In this document: positions 43,538-51,511 of the stretch, piece by piece
How the letters are laid out: each line of letters opens with the position of its first letter
Numbering within the stretch: the first letter of the stretch is position 1
From: an uncultured Muribaculaceae bacterium
GTDB lineage: Bacteria > Bacteroidota > Bacteroidia > Bacteroidales > Muribaculaceae
Assembly (NCBI GenBank): GCA_910584545.1
Contig: CAJUBC010000005.1
Span: 6,857 to 70,856, forward strand
Length of the DNA stretch: 64,000 bases
Reading direction: 5' to 3'
Translations under genes and position numbers: made by a program
Notes under the pieces: generated by a model
Told to the model about the DNA's origin: nothing
What the model saw: the letters and a program-made list of their open reading frames with translations, nothing else
The model's database searches: none

Positions 43538-43611
43538 AGCCTCTTGTCGGATTCGAACCAACGACCCCGAGATTACAAATCACGTGCTCTGGCCAGCTGA
43601 GCTAAAGAGGC
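43538..43611 (-). tRNA. tRNA-Thr (anticodon UGU)
   Basis: A 74-nt cloverleaf on the minus strand. The acceptor stem is GCCTCTT paired with AAGAGGC, with discriminator T. The D arm is GCTC-AGCTGGCCA-GAGC, the anticodon loop TTTGTAA with TGT, the T arm GTTGG-TTCGAAT-CCGAC. CCA is not encoded. The anticodon stem (CGTGA/TCTCG) has a central U-U mismatch. Transcribed directly downstream of the SRP RNA. Confidence 0.93.
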
Positions 43612-43612
43612 A

Positions 43613-43712
43613 GGTGGGCGAGCTATCTACATCGCACCGCTACAACCCGCTACCCTTGCTTCGGTCAAGATCTGGGGGGATTCACGGGGAGCTGGTCGTG
43701 CAGGACTCACCC
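43613..43712 (-). ncRNA. ffs: Signal recognition particle RNA (small bacterial type)
   Basis: A 100-nt sequence on the minus strand starting GGGTGAG, which pairs perfectly (one G-U) with CTCGCCC near the 3' end. The 3' half has the bacterial SRP pattern AGCAAGGGTAG, GCGGGTTGTAGCGGT and GATGTAGATAGC, ending GCCCACC as in E. coli 4.5S RNA. The apical region CAG-ATCTTGACCGA-AGCA keeps the spacing of the Ffh-binding loops, but the tetraloop appears to be UGAC, not GGAA. A consensus promoter places the start exactly at GGGTG. It ends one nucleotide before tRNA-Thr. Confidence 0.82.
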
Positions 43713-43716
43713 GATG

Positions 43717-43748
43717 CAAAATTATTATATTTTTTTCATTCCACCAAA
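43717..43748 (-). promoter_or_regulatory. Consensus promoter of the SRP RNA-tRNA-Thr transcript
   Basis: Minus strand: TTTG (43748 to 43745), 20-nt spacer, TAATTTTG (43724 to 43717), then four nucleotides to the first G of the SRP RNA. Confidence 0.8.
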
Positions 43749-43871
43749 TTATTCATGCATTTTAACCATTTTTTAGTGGAAACGCATTGGAAACAGTCCT
43801 GAAATGCACCGGAACCGCACTTTTAAAGTTCGGTCCCGGTATATTCTGTTAAGGTTTTATGCCAAAATTCA

Positions 43872-46121
43872 TCAGCGGCGGCGGTTGCCTCCGCGTCCGC
43901 GCGATTTCCCTTTGCCATGCTTCTGTGGCTCATGACGTTTGCCGGGATTCCGCTCCTCGATGGGCTTGTTGGGGTTTCCCTTGTCGTCAATGAGCGCGAA
44001 GTCAAGCTGCTTGCGGTCAAGATCGGCGCGCGCGACCTGCACCTTCACCTGGTCGCCGAGCGTGTAGCGCACTCCGTGACGGCGTCCGATGAGGCAGTAG
44101 TTCTTCTCGTCGAAGTCGTAATAGTCGTCGGCGAGATCGCGGATCGGCACGAGTCCCTCGCACATACTGTCGTTCAGCTCCACATAGAAGCCCCACTCGG
44201 TCACGCCGGAGATGACACCGTCGTAGATCTCGCCGAGGCGCTCCTGCATGAATTCCACCTGCTTATAGCGGATGGATGCACGCTCGGCGTTGGCGGCGAG
44301 TTGCTCCATGTCGGAATCATGGCGGCATTCATCCTCCAGCTTCACCTTATCGACGCTACGGCCGCCCTCGGCATATTTCGCCAGCAGACGGTGAACCATC
44401 ATGTCGGGGTAGCGGCGAATCGGCGAGGTGAAATGAGTGTAATAAGGCATGGCGAGGCCGTAGTGGCCCACGTTGTCGGTGGTATAGACAGCCTTGGCCA
44501 TCGAGCGGATGGCGAGGATGGAGAGCATGTTCTCCTCCCCTTTCCCCTTCACATCGCGCAAAAGCCGGTTGACGCTCTTGTTCACCTCGCGAGAACTGCC
44601 GTCGGTGGTGAGCTTGTAGCCGAAGCGGGAGGCGATGAGGGCGAGGTTGCCGATTTTCTCCGGATCGGGATTGTCATGCACACGATAGACGAATGTCTTC
44701 GCCTTCTTTCCTTTCGGTTTCTTGCCTACGGACTCCGCAACAGTGAGGTTGGCGAGCAGCATGAACTCCTCGATGAGCTTGTTGGCATCTTTCGACTCCT
44801 TGAAATAGACGCTCACCGGCTTGCCGGTCTCGTCGATCTCGAAACGGACCTCTGCCCTGTCGAACTCCAGAGCGCCGGCCTGATAGCGGCGGCGTCGGAG
44901 TTCCTTGGCAAGTCCGTTGAGTACGCCGAGCTCGCGCGCGAACTCACCCTTGCCGGTCTCGATGATTTCCTGCGCTTCCTCGTAGGTGAATCGGCGGTTG
45001 CTGCGGATGGCCGTGCGCCCTATGCGGGAATTCAGCACATTCGCCTTCTGGTCGAGTTCGAAGATTGCCGAGAAGGTAAGCTTGTCCTCGTCGGGACGCA
45101 AGGAGCAGATGCCGTTGGAGAGACGCTCCGGGAGCATCGGGATGGTGCGGTCCACGAGATATACGCTCGTGGCACGCTTCTGCGCCTCCTTGTCGATGAC
45201 CGAGCCCGGTTTGACATAGTGGGTGACATCGGCGATGTGGACCCCCACCTCCCAGTTGCCGTTGGCAAGCTGTCGGATTGAGAGAGCGTCGTCGAAGTCC
45301 TTGGCGTCGCGCGGGTCTATGGTGAAGGTGGTGACGCTGCGGAAGTCCTCGCGCTTGGCGACTTCCTCCGGAGTGATGCCCTCGCTGATACGCTCCGCGG
45401 CTTTCTCCACATTCTCGGGATACTTATAAGGAAGTCCGAACTCGGCGAGGATGGCATGCATCTCCGCGTTGTTCTCCCCTTTCGTTCCGAGGATGTCGAT
45501 GATCTCGCCGCGCGGGTTCATCTCGTCGTCGCGCCAGTTGGTGATACGGGCCACGGCCTTGTCGCCGCTCTTGCCCCCGCGCAGCTTTCCCTTGTCGAGG
45601 ATGATGTCGGCGGCGAGGAACTTGGAGTCGGTGACGAGCGCGGCGTAATTCTTCTCGATGCGGAGAGTGCCTACGAACTGCTGCTCTTTCGTCTCGAGAA
45701 TCTCGATCACGCGGGCTTCAGGATCCTGACCCCTCCGGGCTGCTGAGACCACCACCCGGACCCTGTCACCGTTAAGGGCATGCATCGAGTTGCGCTCGGC
45801 CACCATGATGTACTCGTCGTCGACAACGACGGCGTTCTTGCCGTTGCTGCGGCGCACGAAGTAGCCGACGTTCTCGGTACCACGGTTGGCTTTCGCCTTG
45901 TACTTGCCGAGGTCCACCTCCAGGATGTCGTCGGCGGCCACAAGTTCGTCAAGCATGTTGATCACGTCCATGCGGTTCGATTTGCTCTCGGCGCCGATTC
46001 CGAACGCTATCTGCTTGTAATTGAAGCTCTGTTTGTTCTGCATCTGCAGAAACTCCAGAATGCGGGCCGCGAGGTCCTGCTTGCGCATCCTGCCGCCCCC
46101 CTTGTTTACGGTTTTATTCAT
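43872..46121 (-). CDS. rnr: Ribonuclease R
   Basis: A 749-aa RNB-family 3'-5' exoribonuclease that degrades structured RNA and acts in rRNA and tRNA quality control. Domains in order: an N-terminal winged helix (LAARILEFLQMQNKQSFNYK), two cold-shock domains, the RNB domain with TIDPRDAKDFDDALS (four catalytic Asp region), AMPYYTHFTSPIRRYPDMMVHR, an S1 domain (YDGVISGVTEWGFYVEL) and a basic C-terminal tail (HGKGKSRGRGGNRRR). The tail fits RNA binding. It lies immediately upstream of the SRP RNA and tRNA genes on the same strand. Confidence 0.95.
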   Translation of the reverse strand: MNKTVNKGGGRMRKQDLAARILEFLQMQNKQSFNYKQIAFGIGAESKSNRMDVINMLDELVAADDILEVDLGKYKAKANRGTENVGYFVRRSNGKNAVVVDDEYIMVAERNSMHALNGDRVRVVVSAARRGQDPEARVIEILETKEQQFVGTLRIEKNYAALVTDSKFLAADIILDKGKLRGGKSGDKAVARITNWRDDEMNPRGEIIDILGTKGENNAEMHAILAEFGLPYKYPENVEKAAERISEGITPEEVAKREDFRSVTTFTIDPRDAKDFDDALSIRQLANGNWEVGVHIADVTHYVKPGSVIDKEAQKRATSVYLVDRTIPMLPERLSNGICSLRPDEDKLTFSAIFELDQKANVLNSRIGRTAIRSNRRFTYEEAQEIIETGKGEFARELGVLNGLAKELRRRRYQAGALEFDRAEVRFEIDETGKPVSVYFKESKDANKLIEEFMLLANLTVAESVGKKPKGKKAKTFVYRVHDNPDPEKIGNLALIASRFGYKLTTDGSSREVNKSVNRLLRDVKGKGEENMLSILAIRSMAKAVYTTDNVGHYGLAMPYYTHFTSPIRRYPDMMVHRLLAKYAEGGRSVDKVKLEDECRHDSDMEQLAANAERASIRYKQVEFMQERLGEIYDGVISGVTEWGFYVELNDSMCEGLVPIRDLADDYYDFDEKNYCLIGRRHGVRYTLGDQVKVQVARADLDRKQLDFALIDDKGNPNKPIEERNPGKRHEPQKHGKGKSRGRGGNRRR

Positions 46122-46143
46122 GGGTCATATCATTTTTGAAATA

Positions 46144-47382
46144 TCAGCGCTTCGAGCCCTTGATCTTGGCTGCGATCGCTGCGGGAACGGCCTCCTTGTG
46201 AACGCCCACTCCGAGAGTCTTCTCGAGGAAGAAGGGAACGGACACATAAAGATAGCCGTCGTAAAGCTGGTTGGTATCCCAGGAATTCTTCACCTTGTAA
46301 TATTTGTTGCCTTCCTGGTCCTTGGCGGTACCCACTATCACCATGCCGTGGTCATCGGTGGTCTCGAAGTTATCGAATGTCTGCTGACGTGTCTCCTGAG
46401 TAACCTTCTTCTCGGCCACCGGGCCCTTGATGTCGAAGCGGGCATCCTCGCGGTCTTTGTCGGAAAGTTTCACCCAACGCGACAGCTCGGTGTCGTCCAT
46501 GTTCTGGGTGTCCTTCTCCTCGGGAAGAAGCGCGTAGCCGTTTTTCCATTTGAAACCGCCCTCCGACACATCGGCGGCCCACATCACGGTCCAGCCCTTG
46601 TCGAGCGCGTTGTCTACTATCTGCTGCATCTCTTCCATCGGCACGTTGACACTCTCGGTCCATGCCCAGTTGTCGGGAATCTCGAGGATGAAGCTCTCAT
46701 AGAAGGGATGGTGCGTGTAGCTTGTGAAATTAATGAAGTTCTCAGGCTCGAGTCCCATCTCGGCAGCCCACTGCACGGGAGTATAGGTCTTTCCTTTGTA
46801 GGTGAACGTTTCGGGGACGGGGCCGAGGTATGCGTCGAGAATGCCTTTCAGTCCGTCGAGCCACGCCGTGGTGAGTTTGGAATTCTTCTGGCCGCGGGCG
46901 AGCACGGCGTTGAGGTATGCCTCCATGGCCTCCGCCATCTCATAGTGGGAATGTTTCTTCTCGCCGTAGTTCAGGCCCGTGTATGCCTCCTCAGGCATCG
47001 CTCCGTATAGCTTCGTCATGTTGATCACGTCTCCGAAGGAACCGCCCTGAGCGAAATTGCATTTACCGTTCATGCGCATGTATTTCTTCGCCTTGTCGAC
47101 ATAGGCGTTGCGAACGATAAACATCTCCGACACATCGAGTTCAGGGCCACCCTTGCGGAGCACGTTGTCCTCAAGGGTGCTCACGCCGGAAAATGCCCAG
47201 CATGTACCCGACTTGTTCTGGTCCTTGACCGAACCATGCTTGTTGATCTTGATGTCGGTGAAGGTGAATCCGGTGGAATCGGGCTCAACTATCTCCGGGT
47301 CTCCGGAGGGAGCCTGGAAATAGGTGGCGTTGGCGGAGAAAGCCGCGGCGGCCATCATTGCGAATATTGCTCTCTTTTTCAT
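46144..47382 (-). CDS. Exported C1-family cysteine peptidase (aminopeptidase C/bleomycin hydrolase-like)
   Basis: A 412-aa papain-superfamily peptidase of the C1B (PepC) type with an N-terminal signal peptide (MKKRAIFAMMAAAAFSANA). The catalytic Cys61 sits in NKSGTCWAFSG, His in TDDHGMVIVG and Asn in KVKNSWDTN. The triad is complete. Cytosolic PepC lacks a signal, so this is a periplasmic or secreted Bacteroidales form, likely trimming peptides taken up from the gut. 22 bp upstream of rnr; a TATATTTG box lies 42 bp before its ATG. Confidence 0.88.
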   Translation of the reverse strand: MKKRAIFAMMAAAAFSANATYFQAPSGDPEIVEPDSTGFTFTDIKINKHGSVKDQNKSGTCWAFSGVSTLEDNVLRKGGPELDVSEMFIVRNAYVDKAKKYMRMNGKCNFAQGGSFGDVINMTKLYGAMPEEAYTGLNYGEKKHSHYEMAEAMEAYLNAVLARGQKNSKLTTAWLDGLKGILDAYLGPVPETFTYKGKTYTPVQWAAEMGLEPENFINFTSYTHHPFYESFILEIPDNWAWTESVNVPMEEMQQIVDNALDKGWTVMWAADVSEGGFKWKNGYALLPEEKDTQNMDDTELSRWVKLSDKDREDARFDIKGPVAEKKVTQETRQQTFDNFETTDDHGMVIVGTAKDQEGNKYYKVKNSWDTNQLYDGYLYVSVPFFLEKTLGVGVHKEAVPAAIAAKIKGSKR

Positions 47383-47423
47383 GATATGGATCTGAACGTT
47401 TTTGTTATTATGGTTTCAATCTG

Positions 47424-47431
47424 CAAATATA
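47424..47431 (-). promoter_or_regulatory. TATATTTG -7 element upstream of the C1 peptidase
   Basis: Minus-strand TATATTTG matches TAnnTTTG, 42 bp before the ATG at 47382; only a partial -33 match. Confidence 0.45.
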
Positions 47432-47538
47432 ACGAATTATCCGGAATCAACCGCATTTTCCTACTTGTAAAACCACAATAATCCACAGAAAGCAATCAGA
47501 CAAAGACAGGGAACCTTGACACCGGCATGACGCCGATG

Positions 47539-48261
47539 TCAGCGGCGCTGATGCCGGATGGCGTTATATACTACCGCCGAGCCGACAAGAATGAGGGCTA
47601 TTCCTATACCGAGCAGCATGTTCATGCCGATACAGAGGCCGACAACCGCCGTCACGGCTCCAGCGCCCATCATCATGAAACCGGACGTTTTGGCAGCCTT
47701 ACCGTGTTCGGGTGCGTTCAGCCGGTGGTCCTCTATTTTATCGGCAGTATCGGAGAGATCCTCGACTGCATTTCCCGACGAAACCGCGCAGACACCGGTG
47801 TCGGGCGGAGTCAGATTCTCCACGCGCTCAATCACCTCCACACGGTCGTTGCCGTAACGGTCCTCGACGACAACCCGTTCAACCTCGCCGACAGCTGGCC
47901 AACCCTTCTCGCGGCCGGCCTCCTTCCCAACATGGCGCGGGGCCTTGTCGGTTGCAAGTGCGGCGCATACATCTGTATACAGTTTCAGCCTGTCGCGAGA
48001 GAAGTTCCCGGCAAGCGATTCGGCAAGCGATTCACAGTACTGCACATCCCAGTCCTCACGGTCTACAGTCACGATGGTTCCTGACTGTTCATCAAACAGG
48101 TCGGGGACTTTTTCTATCGCGTATGTCACCATGTCAAGGGTTTCCGGGCGTGCCGGGCGCTCACGCAGCCCCTGCACGATGAGGGTTCTTACCGCCTCTC
48201 GGTCGCGGGCCTTAACGGCCCGTTCCATTTTCTTTATCATAATCCAATTTATTTGTTTCAA
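47539..48261 (-). CDS. Hypothetical protein with two C-terminal transmembrane helices
   Basis: A 240-aa protein (218-240 aa depending on start). The first ~110 residues are charged and mostly helical (MERAVKARDREAVRTLIVQGL, VTYAIEKVPDLFDE), a middle section is acidic and Asp/Glu-rich, and two hydrophobic helices lie near the C-terminus (GFMMMGAGAVTAVVGLCIGM, LLGIGIALILVGSAVVYNAI). Topology suggests a cytoplasmic N-terminal domain anchored by a hairpin. I do not recognise the family. ATG at 48240 (MIKKMERAV) is an equally good start. Stands alone between the C1 peptidase and the secreted FN3 protein. Confidence 0.6.
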   Translation of the reverse strand: MKQINWIMIKKMERAVKARDREAVRTLIVQGLRERPARPETLDMVTYAIEKVPDLFDEQSGTIVTVDREDWDVQYCESLAESLAGNFSRDRLKLYTDVCAALATDKAPRHVGKEAGREKGWPAVGEVERVVVEDRYGNDRVEVIERVENLTPPDTGVCAVSSGNAVEDLSDTADKIEDHRLNAPEHGKAAKTSGFMMMGAGAVTAVVGLCIGMNMLLGIGIALILVGSAVVYNAIRHQRR

Positions 48262-48342
48262 TCATATAGGGCCGCGCCGGGAAGCACGACCCTACATGAT
48301 TAACAAACATACGGATTGAATGGTTGATGGCCCTCCCGCCGC

Positions 48343-51300
48343 TCAACGGACAGTCGTTTTGAAGACTTGGACGGACCCGTCGCTCAGGACCGTACGGCGG
48401 ATGTAGACCCTATCGCCGTCAGGACGGTCCACCCGGCATCCGTCAAGACCGTACCATTCATCAGAAACCACCTCAAGAGCCTCGACCGCGTCTATTCCGC
48501 TGTCCGACCGCTCGCGGAAACGGTATCCGGAGAGCATGAAGCACTGGTCGGGGCTGCCGAGAACGACATCAATGGACGGGCACATCCAGCCGCGGTCACG
48601 ATACTTAGCCCCGACAGGAACTGTTACAGTCTGCCAGCCGTTAAGCCCGCGGGGGAATGTATATACATGCTCCGTCTCATCGAAACGGCCTCGCATGTAT
48701 ATAAAGGTATTGTCGGGAGAATCGACTCCAAGCCATACGTCGAACTCGAACACTCGATCGGCCATACCTGCGGTAGAGAATTTCGGCAAGTCCATGCGAA
48801 GACGCGCCGGGGCAGCATCCGTGATTCCGATCAGCGCGCTCTCGTCGGGAGAACCAGCGAATCTGTAGGGATCGAAGTCGAGAGGATCGCCGAAAAGCCA
48901 TTCTCCGGAGGCGTATTCCGCAGAGGGAGCCGACCGCATCAGGGGAGTGACCGCAGGCATCAATCCTGCAAAAGTCTCTTCCACCGGGGCTTTCCATGGG
49001 GTTCCGAGCACGAACCTGGCGTATGTGCGTGCAGGGCTTATGCCTGCAGCCGTTTCGGCGACTATACAGAGATTTACCTGACGCTGTGCCGCATCCTTTT
49101 CCGTAACATAGTCATATTCGAACACATCAGGCCCGACTACAACTGTATCGCCGGACCATTCGCCGCCGGGACCGGTCTCTCCGATGATGAACCGGCATCC
49201 CTCCGGTGTGTAGTACCCGTTTCCGTCAAGAGCCTCCGCCGGAGCTTTCCATGTAAGGTGAACCGACATATTGTCGTCACTTTCCACGCCCGTAAAAGCC
49301 TCCACATATCCGGCCGGAGACTGACCGGTAAAAGCCGTGACGGTCGTCGGCTTACCGGCGAGTGCGCCGATCATCGGCGTCACAGTGAATTCAAACTCGC
49401 CCTGAGCAGAGGGCACCGTGAGCATCACGTCCTCGCCGGGGCTTCCCGTAAGTTCGGCTGTCATATCGCATCCCGATGACTTTCCGACCGCTCTCACAGG
49501 AATGGAAGGGTCGATGGCGGAGCCGTCGAGATGTTTATCCGGAAGGCAGAAGCGCAGACTCGCGGTAAGATCGGCATGGGAGGCAGAGGCCACCATGAGT
49601 CCTGTCACCGCATCGGGCATAGCCTCATCGGCATCGGTCCGCGAAATCGTGATGTTGCGGATTGAAAGTCCTGCACCGTCTGCGTAATGCACCGCGACAT
49701 AATATGATCCAGGAGCGTCGACATGGAACACATTTGAGTAACCGCTCCAATTGTCGGCATGAAGCACCTTCGTCCGTTCGATAACGGGGATGGAGAGATA
49801 GCTCGCGTCCGGTGCAGTTCCGGCGCGAACCTCGAAATGCTCTCCGGGTGCGCCAAGGCATGAGGCTTCGAGTTCCACCCGATATACCGCCGAGATATCG
49901 TTTATTTCCACGGGTGGCAGAATCTGCCATACTCCGTGTCCGGGTCCACTGTCGCCGATTACCGTGAGCAGCTCTTTCTGATCGTCATCCGGCTCAAATG
50001 TATAGGGAAGCGGGAACGCCTTCCCCATGAGCACACGTTCCGACACTCCGGGTTCGGACTCCGCACCGTCGTAGAGAGCTATGACTTCGGCAGTGTAACC
50101 TGTGTAATATATGTCAGTGTCGAGCGATACCTTCACGGATGAATCGGATGTCTCGGCATACGGCTCGCCATTGAGCGATACTTTATAGATGACCTTGGCC
50201 GGGTCCACATAACCGCCGTGCGCACCTTCATCGACAGGATTCCATCTAACGGTTGTCCGTGTGAGCCTTACTTCTTCAGGAGCCTCCGGCGTGTCGTTGC
50301 CGGCATAGACCGTCACCGAGGCAACCATGCCTCGGACATTTCCGTCGGCAAGTCTCAGCTGCAGGACCCTCGTACCCCGCTCGAGTCCCTCATAATCCAG
50401 TACAAGCGTGGCTCCCGGCTCGGTCGTGCCTTCCGACACTTTCCTGCCGTCGACCATAGCGAAGTATGTGAGAGTCGTGCCTGAAAGCTCTGTACCGTCG
50501 CAGCGCAGTGCCGGTATGTTCCAGCTTACCGAAGCACGGTCGCTTCCGAGAGTGAAATCCACATCCTCGAGGCTCGCCATGCGTGGGGCGTGCATGCCGT
50601 CGACCATCGTCTCATCAGTGACTAAGAATGTGTACTGCGGACAGTCCGCGCCACCGGCAAGACTCACCACATCCCCGTATTCAGGCCGGATGGCGAACAG
50701 ACCGGCTCGGCCGTCCAGCATCCGGGGACTATAGAAATAATATCCATCCTGCTGGCTATATATCAGGCCCGCTCCCTCCGGAGCGAGTTCTTTGATTCCG
50801 AGATTGAAAATGACACTCTGCGAGCCTGTACGGTCCACCTTGACGAAATCTCCCGCGACATTGACTCCGAAGAATGCATCTTCGTCGGGATTGTAGCAGA
50901 ACGAATGGCATCGCGATGCCTCAGCGTCCAGAGGAAGCACCTCTACCGATGCGCAGATATCTTCGGCGGGTGCCGTGACAAATGAATAGAACGGCAGACC
51001 GTTATCGGAATCCGGACCGTCATGCGACACATATCCGTATATTCTATCCTCCTGCGGGACGTAAGCCACGGAAATGAAATCCGTGGGATGCAGACGGTCG
51101 CTTGTCAACTCCACATCGGCAAGCACATCCCCCTTCTTGAGGTCGAATTCATGGTAATGGTGATACATCAGGGCACCCTCCCCGTTTTTCTTCATGTTGG
51201 AGATGGTGCTTAACCGTCCTCGGGAATTTATCCAGCCGGCAACAAGCCGCGGGCCGGAGGGCGCAAGTTCATAATCCCACAGATGTTTCCTCGAACCATC

Positions 51301-51459
51301 TGCATTCACCTTATAAAGGCCCTGAGAGGTCTTGCCGTCACCGCCGGCAAGACAGCCATAGAACGAACCGAGTGTGGCCGGAGTAAAAGTTCCGGCCGCA
51401 GAAGCCACCGAAGAGGCACCTGCGGCCAGAATAAAGGCCGTCAACAATGTATATCTCAT
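48343..51459 (-). CDS. Large secreted protein with FN3-like repeats
   Basis: A 1038-aa protein with signal peptide (LLTAFILAAGASSVASA). Residues ~25-290 look like a beta-propeller (repeated aromatic/Asp blades such as GSFYGCLAGGDG, RIYGYVSHDGPDSD, AFFGVNVAGDFVKV). FN3-like domains then recur: ASVSWNIPAL, YVDPAKVIYKVSLNG and VHLTWKAPAEALDGNGYY. A C-terminal jelly-roll-like domain is followed by a tail (YGLDGCRVDRPDGDRVYIRR, then SVQVFKTTVR) that resembles Muribaculaceae/Prevotella sorting tails. Same domain vocabulary as the gene upstream (52 bp), so the two are a tandem paralogous pair. Role unknown; probably surface adhesion or substrate binding. Confidence 0.7.
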   Translation of the reverse strand: MRYTLLTAFILAAGASSVASAAGTFTPATLGSFYGCLAGGDGKTSQGLYKVNADGSRKHLWDYELAPSGPRLVAGWINSRGRLSTISNMKKNGEGALMYHHYHEFDLKKGDVLADVELTSDRLHPTDFISVAYVPQEDRIYGYVSHDGPDSDNGLPFYSFVTAPAEDICASVEVLPLDAEASRCHSFCYNPDEDAFFGVNVAGDFVKVDRTGSQSVIFNLGIKELAPEGAGLIYSQQDGYYFYSPRMLDGRAGLFAIRPEYGDVVSLAGGADCPQYTFLVTDETMVDGMHAPRMASLEDVDFTLGSDRASVSWNIPALRCDGTELSGTTLTYFAMVDGRKVSEGTTEPGATLVLDYEGLERGTRVLQLRLADGNVRGMVASVTVYAGNDTPEAPEEVRLTRTTVRWNPVDEGAHGGYVDPAKVIYKVSLNGEPYAETSDSSVKVSLDTDIYYTGYTAEVIALYDGAESEPGVSERVLMGKAFPLPYTFEPDDDQKELLTVIGDSGPGHGVWQILPPVEINDISAVYRVELEASCLGAPGEHFEVRAGTAPDASYLSIPVIERTKVLHADNWSGYSNVFHVDAPGSYYVAVHYADGAGLSIRNITISRTDADEAMPDAVTGLMVASASHADLTASLRFCLPDKHLDGSAIDPSIPVRAVGKSSGCDMTAELTGSPGEDVMLTVPSAQGEFEFTVTPMIGALAGKPTTVTAFTGQSPAGYVEAFTGVESDDNMSVHLTWKAPAEALDGNGYYTPEGCRFIIGETGPGGEWSGDTVVVGPDVFEYDYVTEKDAAQRQVNLCIVAETAAGISPARTYARFVLGTPWKAPVEETFAGLMPAVTPLMRSAPSAEYASGEWLFGDPLDFDPYRFAGSPDESALIGITDAAPARLRMDLPKFSTAGMADRVFEFDVWLGVDSPDNTFIYMRGRFDETEHVYTFPRGLNGWQTVTVPVGAKYRDRGWMCPSIDVVLGSPDQCFMLSGYRFRERSDSGIDAVEALEVVSDEWYGLDGCRVDRPDGDRVYIRRTVLSDGSVQVFKTTVR

Positions 51460-51511
51460 GTTTTGACGAAGATCATTTCAACTGATTGGCGAGGAGGGAG
51501 GGAAGATGATT

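Noticed and set aside
43467..43802. 111-codon plus-strand frame over the RNA genes
   Set aside because: It is antisense to tRNA-Thr and the SRP RNA and has no coding features.
43811..43850. Weak inverted repeat after rnr (CCGGAACCG ... CGGTCCCGG)
   Set aside because: Pairing is interrupted and there is no T tract in the right place; not called a terminator.
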